Assembly (NCBI RefSeq): GCF_016522535.1
Contig: NZ_JAEHOI010000002.1
Location: 434,001 to 498,000 of the forward strand
Length of the DNA: 64,000 nt
Reading direction: 5' to 3'
Source of the DNA: Leucobacter edaphi
GTDB lineage: Bacteria; Actinomycetota; Actinomycetes; Actinomycetales; Microbacteriaceae
Made by a program: the position numbers and the translations under genes. Shown here piece by piece: positions 33,603 to 43,039 of this stretch (position 1 is its first letter; every line of letters starts with the position of its first letter). The notes beneath the pieces were generated by a model that saw only the letters and a list, made by a program, of their open reading frames with translations, had not been told where the DNA came from and did not search any database.

Positions 33603-34925
33603 ATGTCCCACACGGTCGGAGACTGGTACCAGGTCGGGCAGGACATGCTCGCACGGGATCTCTGGACGGAGGTGCCGCGCGACTGGTCGCACCCCGAGGG
33701 GGAGCGGATCAGGGTTTTCGCACGGGAGTTCATCGATCCCGCGAAGCGCGATGCGACGCTCGAGGAGCTGCCGGCGATCGTCTACCTGCAGGGCGGACCC
33801 GGTGGAAAGGGCGCCAGGCCGCTGGGGCGGACGCCGTTCCTCGACGCGGCGCTGAAGCGCTTCCGCGTCGTGTATCCCGACCAGCGCGGGACCGGGCGCT
33901 CCACCCCCGTCTCGGCCGCGGAGTTCGCGCCGCTCTCGGGCGAGGAAGCGGCCGATCGCCTCGCCCTCTACCGCTCCGATTCGATCGTGCGAGACTTCGA
34001 GGAGCTGCGCCGCGTGCACTTCGGCGGCCGTCCGTGGTGGACGATCGGCCAGAGCTACGGGGGCTTCATCACCCTCAACTATCTCTCGCTCGCCCCCGAG
34101 GCGATCGTGGCCTCCGCGGTGACCGGCGGGCTGCCCAGTATCGATCCGGATCCGGAGACCGTCTACGAGCGCACGTTCCCGAGGGCGAGGCGCAAGAACG
34201 AGGAGTTCTTCGCCCGCTTCCCGCACCTGCAGGCCCGGGTGGACCGCATTGCCGATCTGCTCGCGGCCGAGGACATTCGGCTTCCGGGCGGCGATCGCCT
34301 CACCGTGCGCCGTTTCCAGAGCCTCGGCTTCGATTTCGGGATGGCGGTCGGTTTCGACCGGGTGCACTGGATCCTGGATGAGGCCTTCGCAGACGCCGAG
34401 GAGACCCGGCTCAGCGACGCCTTCCTCGTGTTCATGGAGCACGCGACCTCCCACGCGGACGCGCCCCTGTACATCGCGCTGCAGGAGGCGATCTACGGGC
34501 CGGGACCCAGCGAGTGGGCGGCCCAGCGGGTGCTCGAGCGCAACCCGGACTTCGCCGAGGACGCGCGTCCGCTGCGGTTCACCGGCGAGATGGCCTTCCC
34601 TTGGATGGTGGACGAGATCACGGCGCTGCGACCGTACGCGGCCGGTGTGCACGCCCTGCACGCTGGCGCGCGGCCGCTGGACCTCTACGACACGGAGCGG
34701 CTCGCGGCGAACACCGTCCCGGTGGAGGCTGCCGTCTATTTCGATGACCTGTACGTCGACGCGCAACTCTCGCTCGACACGGAGTCCCGCGTGGGCGGAT
34801 TGCACGCCTGGGTGACGAATGAATACGAGCACGACGGGATCCACCAGGGCGACGTCGCTGAGCGCCTTTTTCGGGCTCTGGAACTCCGGATCGCGCTGGA
34901 AAACGGGACCGATTCGTCACGATAA
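33603..34925 (+). CDS. Proline iminopeptidase-like alpha/beta hydrolase (peptidase S33)
   Basis: A 440-residue hydrolase of the S33 family. Typical motifs are the oxyanion loop VYLQGGPGGKG, DQRGTGRST, the nucleophile elbow GQSYGGF and the late His in HDGIHQGD. The length fits prolyl aminopeptidases with a large helical cap. It could release N-terminal proline from peptides; the absence of a signal peptide puts it in the cytoplasm. It separates ffh from rpsP with a 57-base gap before it. Confidence 0.87.
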   Translation: MSHTVGDWYQVGQDMLARDLWTEVPRDWSHPEGERIRVFAREFIDPAKRDATLEELPAIVYLQGGPGGKGARPLGRTPFLDAALKRFRVVYPDQRGTGRSTPVSAAEFAPLSGEEAADRLALYRSDSIVRDFEELRRVHFGGRPWWTIGQSYGGFITLNYLSLAPEAIVASAVTGGLPSIDPDPETVYERTFPRARRKNEEFFARFPHLQARVDRIADLLAAEDIRLPGGDRLTVRRFQSLGFDFGMAVGFDRVHWILDEAFADAEETRLSDAFLVFMEHATSHADAPLYIALQEAIYGPGPSEWAAQRVLERNPDFAEDARPLRFTGEMAFPWMVDEITALRPYAAGVHALHAGARPLDLYDTERLAANTVPVEAAVYFDDLYVDAQLSLDTESRVGGLHAWVTNEYEHDGIHQGDVAERLFRALELRIALENGTDSSR

Positions 34926-34954
34926 GTCGATAAAACCCCTGATCGCAACGAAGT

Positions 34955-34984
34955 TTGCTTGAAGGGCTTTCATCTGTCAGAATT
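34955..34984 (+). promoter_or_regulatory. Possible promoter of the rpsP operon
   Basis: TTGCTT (34955-34960) and AGAATT (34979-34984) are spaced by 18 bases, in the less GC-rich part of the 163-base interval before rpsP. This would leave a leader of about 100 bases. The hexamers match the sigma-70-type consensus only in part, so this is a suggestion. Nothing else is seen in the interval. Confidence 0.3.
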
Positions 34985-35088
34985 GAAGGGTCCGCGCGAC
35001 CCGCGCGTCAGGCTTCCGCTCCCTCGTCCCGGCCTCATCGTGCCGTGTGCGGAGCGGCGTCACACCAATTCACACCAAGGAGTCCTCC

Positions 35089-35523
35089 ATGGCCGTCAAG
35101 ATTCGCCTCAAGCGCCTCGGCAAGATCCGCGCGCCCTACTACCGCATCGTCGTCGCCGACTCGCGCACCAAGCGCGACGGTCGCGTCATCGAGGAGATCG
35201 GCAAGTACCACCCCACCGAGAACCCCTCCTTCATCGAGGTCGATTCGGACCGCGCGCAGTACTGGCTCTCCGTCGGCGCCCAGCCGACCGAGCAGGTCGC
35301 CGCGATCCTGAAGCTCACGGGCGACTGGGGCAAGTTCACCGGTGAGGGCTCGACCGAGTCGCAGGTGAAGGCCCCCGAGGCCAAGGCCGCGTTCGAGGCC
35401 GACGCCTCGAAGAAGACCGTTCTCCGTCCCAAGGCCGAGAAGCCGGCAGAGGCGCCCGCCGAGGAAGCCGCTGAGACCGAGGCGCCGGCTGAAGAGGCCG
35501 CTGCCGAGACGACCGAGGCCTAA
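35089..35523 (+). CDS. rpsP: 30S ribosomal protein S16 (bS16) with acidic C-terminal extension
   Basis: The first 80 residues are standard bS16 ([47 protein letters not shown]). An alanine/glutamate-rich tail of about 60 residues follows, giving 144 residues in all; such tails are frequent in Actinobacteria. AAGGAG lies six bases before the ATG, which settles the start; the longer open frame upstream is not used. First gene of the rpsP-khpA-rimM-trmD operon. Confidence 0.96.
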   Translation: MAVKIRLKRLGKIRAPYYRIVVADSRTKRDGRVIEEIGKYHPTENPSFIEVDSDRAQYWLSVGAQPTEQVAAILKLTGDWGKFTGEGSTESQVKAPEAKAAFEADASKKTVLRPKAEKPAEAPAEEAAETEAPAEEAAAETTEA

Positions 35524-35528
35524 AGACC

Positions 35529-35795
35529 TTGTCTGAGCACCAGCTCTCCGACGCGCTTGAGCACCTCGTCCGGGGGATCGTCGATCGCCCGGACGAGGTC
35601 CGCGTCGATGCCAAGGGCTCGAGCCGTGGCGAGATCCTCGAGGTGCGCGTGCATCCGAGTGATCTCGGCCGCGTGATCGGCCGCGGCGGGCGTACGGCGT
35701 CCTCGCTGCGCACCGTCGTCTCGGCACTCGCCGAGGGCGAGCGCGTGCGCGTCGACGTCGTGGACACCGACGAGCGTTCCGGAGAGGGCGCCTGA
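35529..35795 (+). CDS. khpA: KH-domain RNA-binding protein KhpA
   Basis: An 88-residue single KH domain protein with the GxxG loop GRVIGRGGRTASSLR. KhpA binds RNA, often together with KhpB/Jag, and sits between rpsP and rimM in many Gram-positive bacteria. It starts at TTG 35529, five bases after the rpsP stop, and overlaps the rimM ATG by one base (TGATG), so translation is coupled on both sides. Confidence 0.92.
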   Translation: MSEHQLSDALEHLVRGIVDRPDEVRVDAKGSSRGEILEVRVHPSDLGRVIGRGGRTASSLRTVVSALAEGERVRVDVVDTDERSGEGA

Positions 35796-36442
35796 TGGCG
35801 GACTCCCGTGAGCGGACTCGAGCTCCCCGTCCCGCAAGCGGGGCGGGGAGTTTGCGTGTCGGCCGCCTGACGAAGCCTCACGGCCTCAAGGGCGGCATCA
35901 AGCTCGAGCTCTTCACCGACAATCCCGAGCTGCGTTTCGTCCCCGGCGCGGTATTCCACCTGCAGGTGCCCGAGGACTCCGAGTGGTTCGGCCGCACGAT
36001 CACGATGCGCGAGCTCCGCTGGTTCAACGAGTCTCCGGTCGGCTTCTTCGAGGAGCTTCCCGACCGCACCGCCGCTGAGAGCATCGTGCGCGCGATTCTG
36101 TGGATCGACGAGAGCGCTGTCGAAGCGGGCGAGGAAGAAAACGCCTGGTACGACCACCAGCTCGTGGGACTCGATGTCGTCCGGGACGGCACCGTCGTCG
36201 GCACGGTCGCCGAAGTGCAGCACTTCCCGGCGCAGGACCTGCTCACCGTGAACACCCCGTCGGGCCCGGTGCTCGTCCCGTTCGTTGAGCAGATCGTGCC
36301 GAGCGTCGACCTCGAGGCCGGCGTCGTCACGGTGACCCCGCCAGCCGGGCTCTTCGACGAGTCCGAGGCGGTCGTCGCCCGTCCGGCGCCGGGCGGCGAC
36401 GCCGCGCAGGATCCCGCGGATTCCCCCGAGGATCCCGCCTGA
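35795..36442 (+). CDS. rimM: Ribosome maturation factor RimM
   Basis: Assists maturation of the 16S rRNA 3' domain by binding S19. The N-terminal domain reads [21 protein letters not shown]; the PRC-barrel domain follows with [12 protein letters not shown] and [25 protein letters not shown]. The 215-residue length includes a non-conserved proline-rich tail. It overlaps both neighbours by one base (TGATG on each side). Confidence 0.95.
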   Translation: MADSRERTRAPRPASGAGSLRVGRLTKPHGLKGGIKLELFTDNPELRFVPGAVFHLQVPEDSEWFGRTITMRELRWFNESPVGFFEELPDRTAAESIVRAILWIDESAVEAGEEENAWYDHQLVGLDVVRDGTVVGTVAEVQHFPAQDLLTVNTPSGPVLVPFVEQIVPSVDLEAGVVTVTPPAGLFDESEAVVARPAPGGDAAQDPADSPEDPA

Positions 36443-37170
36443 TGCGGATCGATATCGTCTCGATCTTCCCCGGCTATTTCGACGCGCTCGAGCTCTCCCT
36501 GCTCGGCAAGGCGAAGCAGAAGGGGCTGCTCGACATCGCGGTTCACGATCTGCGCGATCACGCGCACGATCGTCATCGCACGGTCGACGACACCCCGGCG
36601 GGCGGTGGCGCCGGCATGGTGATGAAGCCCGAACCCTGGGGTGAGGCCCTCGACGCGATCATCGACGGATCCGAGGCGCCCCTCATCATCTTCCCCTCGC
36701 CGGCCGGCCAGGTCTTCGATCAGCGCATGGCGCGCGAACTCGCGACCGAGGAGCACCTCGTGTTCGGCTGCGGCCGCTACGAGGGCATCGATCAGCGGGT
36801 GTTCGAGGAGTACGCCGAGCGGGGCCGCGTCCGGCTCGTCAGTCTCGGAGATTACGTGCTGAACGGGGGAGAGGTGGCGACCATCGCGATGATCGAGGCG
36901 ATCGGGCGACTGCTTCCCGGCGTCGTCGGCAACCCGGAGAGCCTCGTTGAGGAGTCGCACGAGGAGGACGGCCTGCTCGAGTATCCGAGCTACACGAAGC
37001 CCGCCTCGTGGCGCGGCCGCGAGGTTCCCCCGGTGCTGCTGAGCGGGAATCACGCCGCGATCGCAGCGTGGCGCCGTGAACGCAGCATCGAGCGCACGCG
37101 CGAGATGCGACCCGAATTGCTGCCTCGTGAACTGCGCGGAGAACCGCGTGGGCGTCACGCCGCCGATTGA
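36442..37170 (+). CDS. trmD: tRNA (guanine-N1)-methyltransferase TrmD
   Basis: Makes m1G37 in tRNAs, preventing frameshifting. A SPOUT methyltransferase of 242 residues with the knot motifs [15 protein letters not shown] and [20 protein letters not shown], and the start [20 protein letters not shown]. Final gene of the rpsP operon; murT begins 21 bases downstream. Confidence 0.96.
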   Translation: MRIDIVSIFPGYFDALELSLLGKAKQKGLLDIAVHDLRDHAHDRHRTVDDTPAGGGAGMVMKPEPWGEALDAIIDGSEAPLIIFPSPAGQVFDQRMARELATEEHLVFGCGRYEGIDQRVFEEYAERGRVRLVSLGDYVLNGGEVATIAMIEAIGRLLPGVVGNPESLVEESHEEDGLLEYPSYTKPASWRGREVPPVLLSGNHAAIAAWRRERSIERTREMRPELLPRELRGEPRGRHAAD

Positions 37171-37191
37171 CCCGCCGCTAGGCTTGAGCGC

Positions 37192-38520
37192 ATGCGTGAT
37201 CTGATCTCCGCGACCATCGGCAAGACGGTCCGCGCCGCCGCGCGCCTGCGCGGGGGCGGCTCCGCGCTCCCCGGGCTGGTGGTCGAAAAGGTCGATCCCG
37301 GGTTCCTCGCCCGGGTGCTGGGCCGCCTGCCCTATGGCGTCGTCGCGGTGAGCGGCACGAACGGGAAGACGACCACCACGAAGATGGTCGTCGAGATGCT
37401 CGAGGCCGAGGGCCTCCGGGTCTTCACAAATCGCACGGGATCGAATTTCTCGCGCGGCGTCGTGGCCGCAGCCATCCAGGAGTGCTCGGCGACCGGGAAG
37501 CTGGACGCCGATATTGCGGTGCTCGAGCTCGACGAGGCGCACGCGATGTACTTCATCGACCGGGTGCCGCCGCGCTTCACGCTGCTCCTCAACGTGCTTC
37601 GCGACCAGCTCGATCGATTCGGCGAGATCGACACGACCGCAGGCTTTCTCCAGCGCATCGCTGACGCGACGACCGAGGGCGTCGTCGTCAACCGCGAGGA
37701 CCGGCTCGTCCGCGCGATCGGCGAACGGACCGCTGAGCGCGCCGGCGGCGGCCAGCCTCGCGTGCTCTCGTTCGGCCTTTCCGACGATCTGCTCGCGACA
37801 TTCCCGAGCGACGACGACTTCCACGCGGGCGCTTCGGCGACGGCGGAGGATCGCGGCCCGGCGGATGTCACGCTGACGGGGCTGGGCGATCACACCGCGG
37901 TCTTCCGCGTCGATGACGTCGACCACGCGACGGGGCTCAGGCTCGAGGGGCTCTACAACACGTTCAACGCCGCGGCGGCGCTCGCGACGGTTCGAATGAT
38001 CTTTGCGGCGGGACCGCTGCCCGGAAAGCACGCCGAGCGCGCCCCGGAGCCCTCGACAGCCGCGCTCGTCACGGCGCTGTCGACGGTGCGACCCGCGTTC
38101 GGGCGGGGTGAGCAGCTCGAGCTCGACGGCCAGCCGCTTGAGCTCGTCCTCGTGAAGAACCCCGCGGGGTTCCGTCTGGGGCTCGCTTCGTTCGCTTCCG
38201 GCGGGGTCTCGACAATGATCGCGATCAACGACCAGTACGCCGACGGTCGCGACATGTCGTGGCTCTGGGACGTGGACTTCGGCTCGCTCGCCGAGGACGG
38301 GGTCGACACGGTGAGCGGCACGCGCGCCTGGGACATGGCCTTGCGGCTCGAGCACGACGACGTCGCCGTCGCGCACGTCGAGGAGGATCTCGCTCGCGCC
38401 CTCGCCGGCTTCCGTGACCGCACGCCGAACACGCCGCGCCGCATCTTCTGCACCTACACGGCGATGCTCGAGTTGCGTCGCGCGCTCGCCGAACTCACCG
38501 ACGTGGAGGACATCTGGTGA
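37192..38520 (+). CDS. murT: Lipid II isoglutaminyl synthase subunit MurT
   Basis: Synthetase subunit of the MurT-GatD complex, which amidates the D-glutamate of lipid II using ammonia from glutamine. The Mur-ligase-like ATP site is VSGTNGKTTTTKMV (about 53-66), the central domain includes TGLRLEGLYNTFNAAAAL, and the C-terminal DUF1727 domain has LVLVKNPAGFRLGL and SWLWDVDF. The cysteine cluster known from firmicute MurT is not visible. It overlaps gatD by four bases. Confidence 0.93.
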   Translation: MRDLISATIGKTVRAAARLRGGGSALPGLVVEKVDPGFLARVLGRLPYGVVAVSGTNGKTTTTKMVVEMLEAEGLRVFTNRTGSNFSRGVVAAAIQECSATGKLDADIAVLELDEAHAMYFIDRVPPRFTLLLNVLRDQLDRFGEIDTTAGFLQRIADATTEGVVVNREDRLVRAIGERTAERAGGGQPRVLSFGLSDDLLATFPSDDDFHAGASATAEDRGPADVTLTGLGDHTAVFRVDDVDHATGLRLEGLYNTFNAAAALATVRMIFAAGPLPGKHAERAPEPSTAALVTALSTVRPAFGRGEQLELDGQPLELVLVKNPAGFRLGLASFASGGVSTMIAINDQYADGRDMSWLWDVDFGSLAEDGVDTVSGTRAWDMALRLEHDDVAVAHVEEDLARALAGFRDRTPNTPRRIFCTYTAMLELRRALAELTDVEDIW

Positions 38521-39251
38521 CCGCTCACGACCGCGAACTCGTCATCGTCTCGCTCTATCCGCGCGACATGAACATCTACGGCGATCGCGGGAACGTGCTC
38601 GCCCTGTCGCGCCGGGCCCGCGCTCACGGATACGCTCCGGTCGTGGTCGAGGTCAACCCCGGTGATCCGCTGCCCGATCGGGTCGATATCGTCATCGGCG
38701 GCGGCGGCCAGGACTCCGGGCAGGGCCGGGTCGCCAGGGATCTGCAGGCTCGCGCGAGCGAGATGCGGGCGCTCGCCTCGGACGGCACGCCGATGCTCAT
38801 GATCTGCGGGCTGTACCAGCTGTTCGGTCACCGCTTCGTGACGCACACGGGCGACGAACTCGCAGGGATCGGTGTGCTGGATGTGGAGACGCGCGGGGGA
38901 ACCGAGCGGATGATCGGCAACATCGTGCTCGACTCGGCGGAGTTCGGGGAGATCGTGGGGTACGAGAACCACAGCGGCAACACGCGTCTCGGCCCCGGAT
39001 CCGAGCCGCTCGGAACGGTGCGTCAGGGCGCTGGGAACAACCCGGATGACGGTCTCGAGGGCGCGCGCACCGGCAACGTCATCGGAAGCTACCTGCACGG
39101 CTCCCTTCTGCCGAAGAACCCTGCGATCAGCGATTTTCTCATCGGTGAGGCGGCTCGTCGTCGGTACGGCTCCTTTGCGCCCGCCGCCCAGGAAGACGGC
39201 GGCGAGACCGTGCGCCGCGCGCGCGAGAGCGCAAAACGCCGCCCGCGCTAG
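38517..39251 (+). CDS. gatD: Lipid II isoglutaminyl synthase glutaminase subunit GatD
   Basis: Class I glutamine amidotransferase subunit that supplies ammonia to MurT. The nucleophile is C97 in MLMICGLYQLFG, and the catalytic His is in GSYLHGSLLPKNP. The start IVSLYPRDMNIYGDRGNVLAL is typical of GatD/CobQ-like proteins. Start GTG 38517 overlaps the murT stop (GTGA), giving tight translational coupling expected for a 1:1 complex. The 230 bases after it hold a palindrome and the yceI promoter region but no gene. Confidence 0.95.
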   Translation: MTAHDRELVIVSLYPRDMNIYGDRGNVLALSRRARAHGYAPVVVEVNPGDPLPDRVDIVIGGGGQDSGQGRVARDLQARASEMRALASDGTPMLMICGLYQLFGHRFVTHTGDELAGIGVLDVETRGGTERMIGNIVLDSAEFGEIVGYENHSGNTRLGPGSEPLGTVRQGAGNNPDDGLEGARTGNVIGSYLHGSLLPKNPAISDFLIGEAARRRYGSFAPAAQEDGGETVRRARESAKRRPR

Positions 39252-39397
39252 ACACTCAGCTGCGTGAACGCGGGCGGGGGATTCGCCGTCTCCGCGGACC
39301 CTTCGGCGTGCCGCGCCGCGCCGAGCGCACCGGATTCCTGACTGCCGGGTTCAGATGCCCTGCGTACCCGGTCCCGGGCCTTTCCGGCGCGCCGAAA

Positions 39398-39413
39398 AGT
39401 TTTTTCAAAAACT
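39398..39413. promoter_or_regulatory. AT-rich palindrome upstream of yceI
   Basis: AGTTTTT-TC-AAAAACT, perfect 7-bp arms, lies 69 bases before the yceI ATG inside the only AT-rich stretch of the area (about 39395-39455). It is a reasonable operator for a dimeric regulator of yceI. Possible promoter elements nearby are not clear enough to assign. Confidence 0.4.
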
Positions 39414-39481
39414 CGGGAATATTCGTTTGCATGTAATAGTTGTCCTATTCTGAACGCGACATCACCGACGAAAGGCATCGC

Positions 39482-40039
39482 ATGACCATCACCGCTGAGC
39501 AGATCCCCGGCTACCGTGCAGGCACCTGGACCATTGACCCCGCGCACACTGAGGTGGGCTTCTCGGTCCGTCACCTCGCGATCAGCAAGGTCAAGGGAAA
39601 GTTCGAAAAGTTCGACGCGACCTTTGTGACGGCGGAGAACCCGCTCGATTCGTCGGTGAAGGCGAGCGCAGAGGTGGCCTCCGTCACCACCAACGAGCCG
39701 AACCGCGACGCGCACCTGCGCACGGGCGACTTCTTCGCAGCTGAAGAGTTCCCCGAGCTCACCTTCGTCTCCACCGGCGCCCGCGAGGAGAACGGCAACT
39801 TCCTGGTTGACGGCACCCTCACCATGCGCGGCGTTGCCAAGCCCGTCACCTTCACGTTCGAGTTCGGCGGCTTCGGCGAGGACGCCTACGGCAACTACAA
39901 GGCCGGTTTCACCGCGAGCACCGTCGTGAAGCGCGAGGACTTCGGTCTGACCTGGAACGCTCCCCTCGAGAAGGGCGGCCTCCTCCTCGGTTCCGACGTC
40001 ACCATCACGCTCGACGTGCAGGCGGCGCTGGAGGCCTAA
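39482..40039 (+). CDS. YceI family protein
   Basis: A 185-residue lipocalin-like beta-barrel of the YceI family, which binds isoprenoid-type lipids. The family start GTWTIDPAHTEVGFSVRHLAISKVKGKFEKFD is present (about residues 12-43), followed by FPELTFVSTGA, DGTLTMRGVAKPVTF and the late FGLTWNAPLEKGGLLLGSDV. There is no signal peptide, so a cytoplasmic form is predicted. GAAAGG precedes the ATG by six bases. A bidirectional terminator separates it from the FUSC gene. Confidence 0.95.
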   Translation: MTITAEQIPGYRAGTWTIDPAHTEVGFSVRHLAISKVKGKFEKFDATFVTAENPLDSSVKASAEVASVTTNEPNRDAHLRTGDFFAAEEFPELTFVSTGAREENGNFLVDGTLTMRGVAKPVTFTFEFGGFGEDAYGNYKAGFTASTVVKREDFGLTWNAPLEKGGLLLGSDVTITLDVQAALEA

Positions 40040-40059
40040 ACCTCCGCCGGATCAGGCCT

Positions 40060-40099
40060 GAACGGGCGGGAAGCATCACGAGATGCCTCCCGCCCGTTC
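40060..40099. terminator. Bidirectional terminator between yceI and the FUSC gene
   Basis: An 18-bp stem (GAACGGGCGGGAAGCATC with GATGCCTCCCGCCCGTTC, one mismatch) and a 4-base loop lie between the convergent genes. It is among the strongest hairpins in the window. Confidence 0.85.
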
Positions 40100-40103
40100 G
40101 CGT

Positions 40104-41174
40104 CTATTCGAGTTCGCCCGTGATCCGTCCCCGTACGCGGCGGAGATCCTCCATGAGCGAGCCGATCAGCACCCAGTGATCGGGATTGGGCTGCGTGATC
40201 GTGAACGGCGTGGTGAGCGCTGGAGGCTCCTGCGCCTCGGGCTCGGACACCGGCGTCACCAGTCGTTCGAGGTCTCGCGCCGCGCGCCGCATCTCCTCGA
40301 CCATCCCGACGACCGAGGGATCCCGAACGATATCGGGGTCGTAGTTGTCGCTCAGGGCGCGCGCCATCCCGATGACCTGGGTCACGATCGGCTGCAGGCG
40401 CTGGAAGAGTTCGTCGTCGGCCGCGAGATCCTGGCGGTATCTTCTGCTGCGCGGGTTGAAGCGCAGGCTCTCCCGGGCGGTCCGGATGAGCCGGTGCGTG
40501 CGCGAGCGCTCCTCCTGCAGGGAGCGGGCCTCCGCGAGCATCGTGGCGAGCCAGGCGGCATCGCGGGGTTCGGCGAGGGCGTCGGCGATCCGGTTGAGCA
40601 CCTGGGCCGAGTGCGTCGCGAGCTCCGTGATCGCGACCCGCACCGAGGAGGTGCGGACGGGAGCCACGACGAACATGTTGATGAGCACGCCGATCGTCGC
40701 ACCGATCGCGGTCTCGATCAGGCGTTCGACTCCGTAGCTCAGCGATGATCCGCCGAGCGCAATCACGAGGAGCGCGCTGATCGCGACCTGGTTCGCCGAG
40801 GACGGGGTCATGCGGAGCAGCCAGCCAACGGCCATCGCCACGATGATCGCGAGGATGAAGAGCCACGACTGCGGGCCGAACAGGGCGGCGGCACCCATCG
40901 CGACCGATACGCCGAGAAGCACCCCGACGACGCGCTCGATCCCGCGCGTGAGCGACAGATCGATGTTGTCCTGCATCACGAGCAGCGCGGCGATCGCGCC
41001 GAAGATCGGGAGCTGCTCCGAGAAGATCGCCCCGCACACGAACCACGTCAGGATCGCTGCAGCGGCCGCCTTCGCCAGCTGCAGCCAGGAGGGCCGCACC
41101 TGCACCGTGAACCGCCCGGTGAGATCCCGTTCGAATCGCTTCCACGGGCGCGTGGTCGGCGTGGGTTCGGTCAC
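40104..41174 (-). CDS. FUSC-family / aromatic acid exporter family membrane protein
   Basis: A 356-residue protein with six hydrophobic segments in the first half (AAAAILTWFVCGAIFSEQLPI split near residues 30-50, then LPIFGAIAALLVMQDN, SVAMGAAALF, ILAIIVAMAVGWLL, ISALLVIALGGS, IGATIGVLINMFV) and a long cytoplasmic helical domain. This is the layout of ArAE/FUSC proteins, thought to export aromatic acids. Start GTG 41174 overlaps the stop of the App1 gene by four bases (GTGA), so the two are co-translated. Confidence 0.85.
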   Translation of the reverse strand: MTEPTPTTRPWKRFERDLTGRFTVQVRPSWLQLAKAAAAAILTWFVCGAIFSEQLPIFGAIAALLVMQDNIDLSLTRGIERVVGVLLGVSVAMGAAALFGPQSWLFILAIIVAMAVGWLLRMTPSSANQVAISALLVIALGGSSLSYGVERLIETAIGATIGVLINMFVVAPVRTSSVRVAITELATHSAQVLNRIADALAEPRDAAWLATMLAEARSLQEERSRTHRLIRTARESLRFNPRSRRYRQDLAADDELFQRLQPIVTQVIGMARALSDNYDPDIVRDPSVVGMVEEMRRAARDLERLVTPVSEPEAQEPPALTTPFTITQPNPDHWVLIGSLMEDLRRVRGRITGELE

Positions 41175-42220
41175 AGAAGTCCCAGTTTGCGCAGTTCCTC
41201 GCGCAGGGTCGCGCCGTCGGGGCCGTAGATCCACGGGACGCCGCTCGTGCGCCGGTTCAGGCGCGCCTTCGACCGTCCGCCCTGCAGGACGGCCTCGCCG
41301 ACGGAGAGCTGACGGATCGCGACGGCGGCCACGTTCTCCGGGTGCGCCGTCGAGAACTCGTGGTACAGGGACTCGTCGTGCTGACCATCGTCGCCGATCA
41401 GGACCCACTTCACCGACGGGAACTCGCTTGCGAGGCGCTTGAGTTCCCGGCGCTTGTGCTCCCTGCCGCTCCGGAACCAGCGATCGTGCGTCGGGCCCCA
41501 GTCGGTGAGCAGCAGCGGACCCATCGGGTACAGATTGCGGGCGAGGAAGCGGCTCAGCGCGGGCGCAGCGTTCCAGGCGCCCGTGGAGAGGTACAGCACC
41601 GGCGAGCCGGGATGCTCGGCGACCAGGTGATCCAGCATGACCGCCATGCCCGGGGTCGCCGAGCGGGCGTGCTCGTCGAGGACGAAGCTGTTCCACGCGG
41701 CAACGGCGGGGCGGGGGAGCGCCGTGATCAGGATCGTGTCGTCGACATCCGAGATGATGCCGAATTCCGCCTTCGGGTCGACGATGTTGACCGGTGCGTC
41801 GACGGCCTCGCTGTCGGCGGTCTGCATCGTGATGGTGTGCCAGCCGGGGGTCAGCGAGACGGGGACGATCGCGTCCACGACGCCGCCGCGGTCCGCGGTG
41901 ACCTCGGCGACGAAGGTTCCGTCGATGAGCACCCGGACCTTCTGGTGGGGGACGGAGAGGCTCGTGAAGGTCCGCCACCCGCGAACCCGGGACACCGCTG
42001 CGACGTCCGGGCGGAAGCGCGTGTGCTCGCGGGTCTGCGGGCGCAGATAGAGGACGCGGCCGAGGACCCGCACCCACTCGGTCGAGCCGTAGCCGATGTA
42101 GGGGATCACCGCTGGGCGCTTGCCCCGCTTGATGGCGCGACGTGAGCGTCGGAGGTGCACCCAATCCTCGAGGCGCGACGCCAGGGAGGGGCGGTTCTCG
42201 GGGCGGCGCGGAGAAGTCAC
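41171..42220 (-). CDS. App1-family phosphatase (DUF2183)
   Basis: A 349-residue member of the DUF2183/App1 family, whose yeast founder is a phosphatidate phosphatase. The HAD-like catalytic motif FGIISDVDDTILITAL (about 157-172), the second-motif LYLSTGAWNAAPALSRFL and the third WVLIGDDGQHDESLYHEF are all present. A lipid or other phosphate ester is the likely substrate. Start GTG 42220. It lies between a DedA protein and a FUSC protein, a membrane-oriented cluster. Confidence 0.88.
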   Translation of the reverse strand: MTSPRRPENRPSLASRLEDWVHLRRSRRAIKRGKRPAVIPYIGYGSTEWVRVLGRVLYLRPQTREHTRFRPDVAAVSRVRGWRTFTSLSVPHQKVRVLIDGTFVAEVTADRGGVVDAIVPVSLTPGWHTITMQTADSEAVDAPVNIVDPKAEFGIISDVDDTILITALPRPAVAAWNSFVLDEHARSATPGMAVMLDHLVAEHPGSPVLYLSTGAWNAAPALSRFLARNLYPMGPLLLTDWGPTHDRWFRSGREHKRRELKRLASEFPSVKWVLIGDDGQHDESLYHEFSTAHPENVAAVAIRQLSVGEAVLQGGRSKARLNRRTSGVPWIYGPDGATLREELRKLGLL

Positions 42221-42229
42221 CCGTCCAGT

Positions 42230-43039
42230 CTAGGGCGTTGCCGCCCGCGAATCCGAGGGGCCGGTCGGAGTGCCGCCGGAGTTCGGGTCGGTCGCCGCCG
42301 GATCCGCTCCCGCCGAGTGATCCTGCCCGTGGATCGCAGCGGCGTCCGTGGCGGGGGCGGGCGCCGCCGCGGCCTCCTCGGGAGCCGCCTCGACCTCAGG
42401 CCTCACGCTGAGGTGGCGCTGCTCCCGCTTGAGGAGGAGGCGCTTCAGCAGCCACAGCGTGACGACCACGGCCACGACCACGCCGATGACGATGAAGCCG
42501 GCGCCCTTGACCCTGCCGGCGAGCTGGTCGAGTCCCATCGCGGTTCCCGATCCGAGCGACACGACGACGATTGCCCAGATGCAGCTCGCCGGGGCGGTCC
42601 AGGAGATAAAGCGGCGATAGCGCATGCCAGCCATTCCCGCGGTGAGCGGAATGAGTGAGTGGAACACCGGCAGGAAGCGGGAGAGGAACACGGCGACGCC
42701 GCCGCGCTCGCCGAGATAGTGCTCGGCGACGCGCCACTTCTCCTCGCCGAGTCTGCGGCCGAGCCGGCTCGCCCGCAGGCGAGGGCCGAACCACCTGCCG
42801 AGGAGGAACCCGACACTCTCGCCGATGAGGGCCCCGATGATGAGCGCGGCGACGAGGGCGACGAACTCCCCGGGTCCGGTGACGCCGACGGCGGCGACGA
42901 GTGCGACGGTGTCTCCGGGGACGACGAGGCCGATGAAGATCGAGGTCTCGAGCATGATCCCGATCCCGGCGATGATCGTGCGCAACACGGGGTCGAGATC
43001 GCGCACGATCTCGATGAGGTGCTGCAGCAGGTCGGTCAT
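42230..43039 (-). CDS. DedA-family membrane protein
   Basis: A 269-residue DedA/SNARE-associated family protein, a group that includes lipid scramblase-like carriers of undecaprenyl phosphate and phospholipids. Clear motifs are LETSIFIGLVVPGDTVALVA, GALIGESVGFLLGRWFGPRL and FLSRFLPVFHSLIPLTAGMAGM. The C-terminal 60 residues are an alanine/proline-rich hydrophilic tail (EAAPEEAAAAPAPA). I take M46 of the long frame (43039) as start because the family begins there. The 302 bases between it and cydA hold the cydA promoter region and no further gene. Confidence 0.88.
   Translation of the reverse strand: MTDLLQHLIEIVRDLDPVLRTIIAGIGIMLETSIFIGLVVPGDTVALVAAVGVTGPGEFVALVAALIIGALIGESVGFLLGRWFGPRLRASRLGRRLGEEKWRVAEHYLGERGGVAVFLSRFLPVFHSLIPLTAGMAGMRYRRFISWTAPASCIWAIVVVSLGSGTAMGLDQLAGRVKGAGFIVIGVVVAVVVTLWLLKRLLLKREQRHLSVRPEVEAAPEEAAAAPAPATDAAAIHGQDHSAGADPAATDPNSGGTPTGPSDSRAATP

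Noticed and set aside
30888-34844. Minus-strand open frame of 1318 codons
   Set aside because: It lies opposite ftsY-distal genes, ffh and the S33 hydrolase, which are clearly coding. Long antisense frames are expected in GC-rich DNA. The translation is Arg/Gly/Ala-rich without any motif.
39427-39451. TTGCAT/TATTCT promoter for yceI
   Set aside because: The spacer is only 13 bases, too short for a sigma-70-type promoter.
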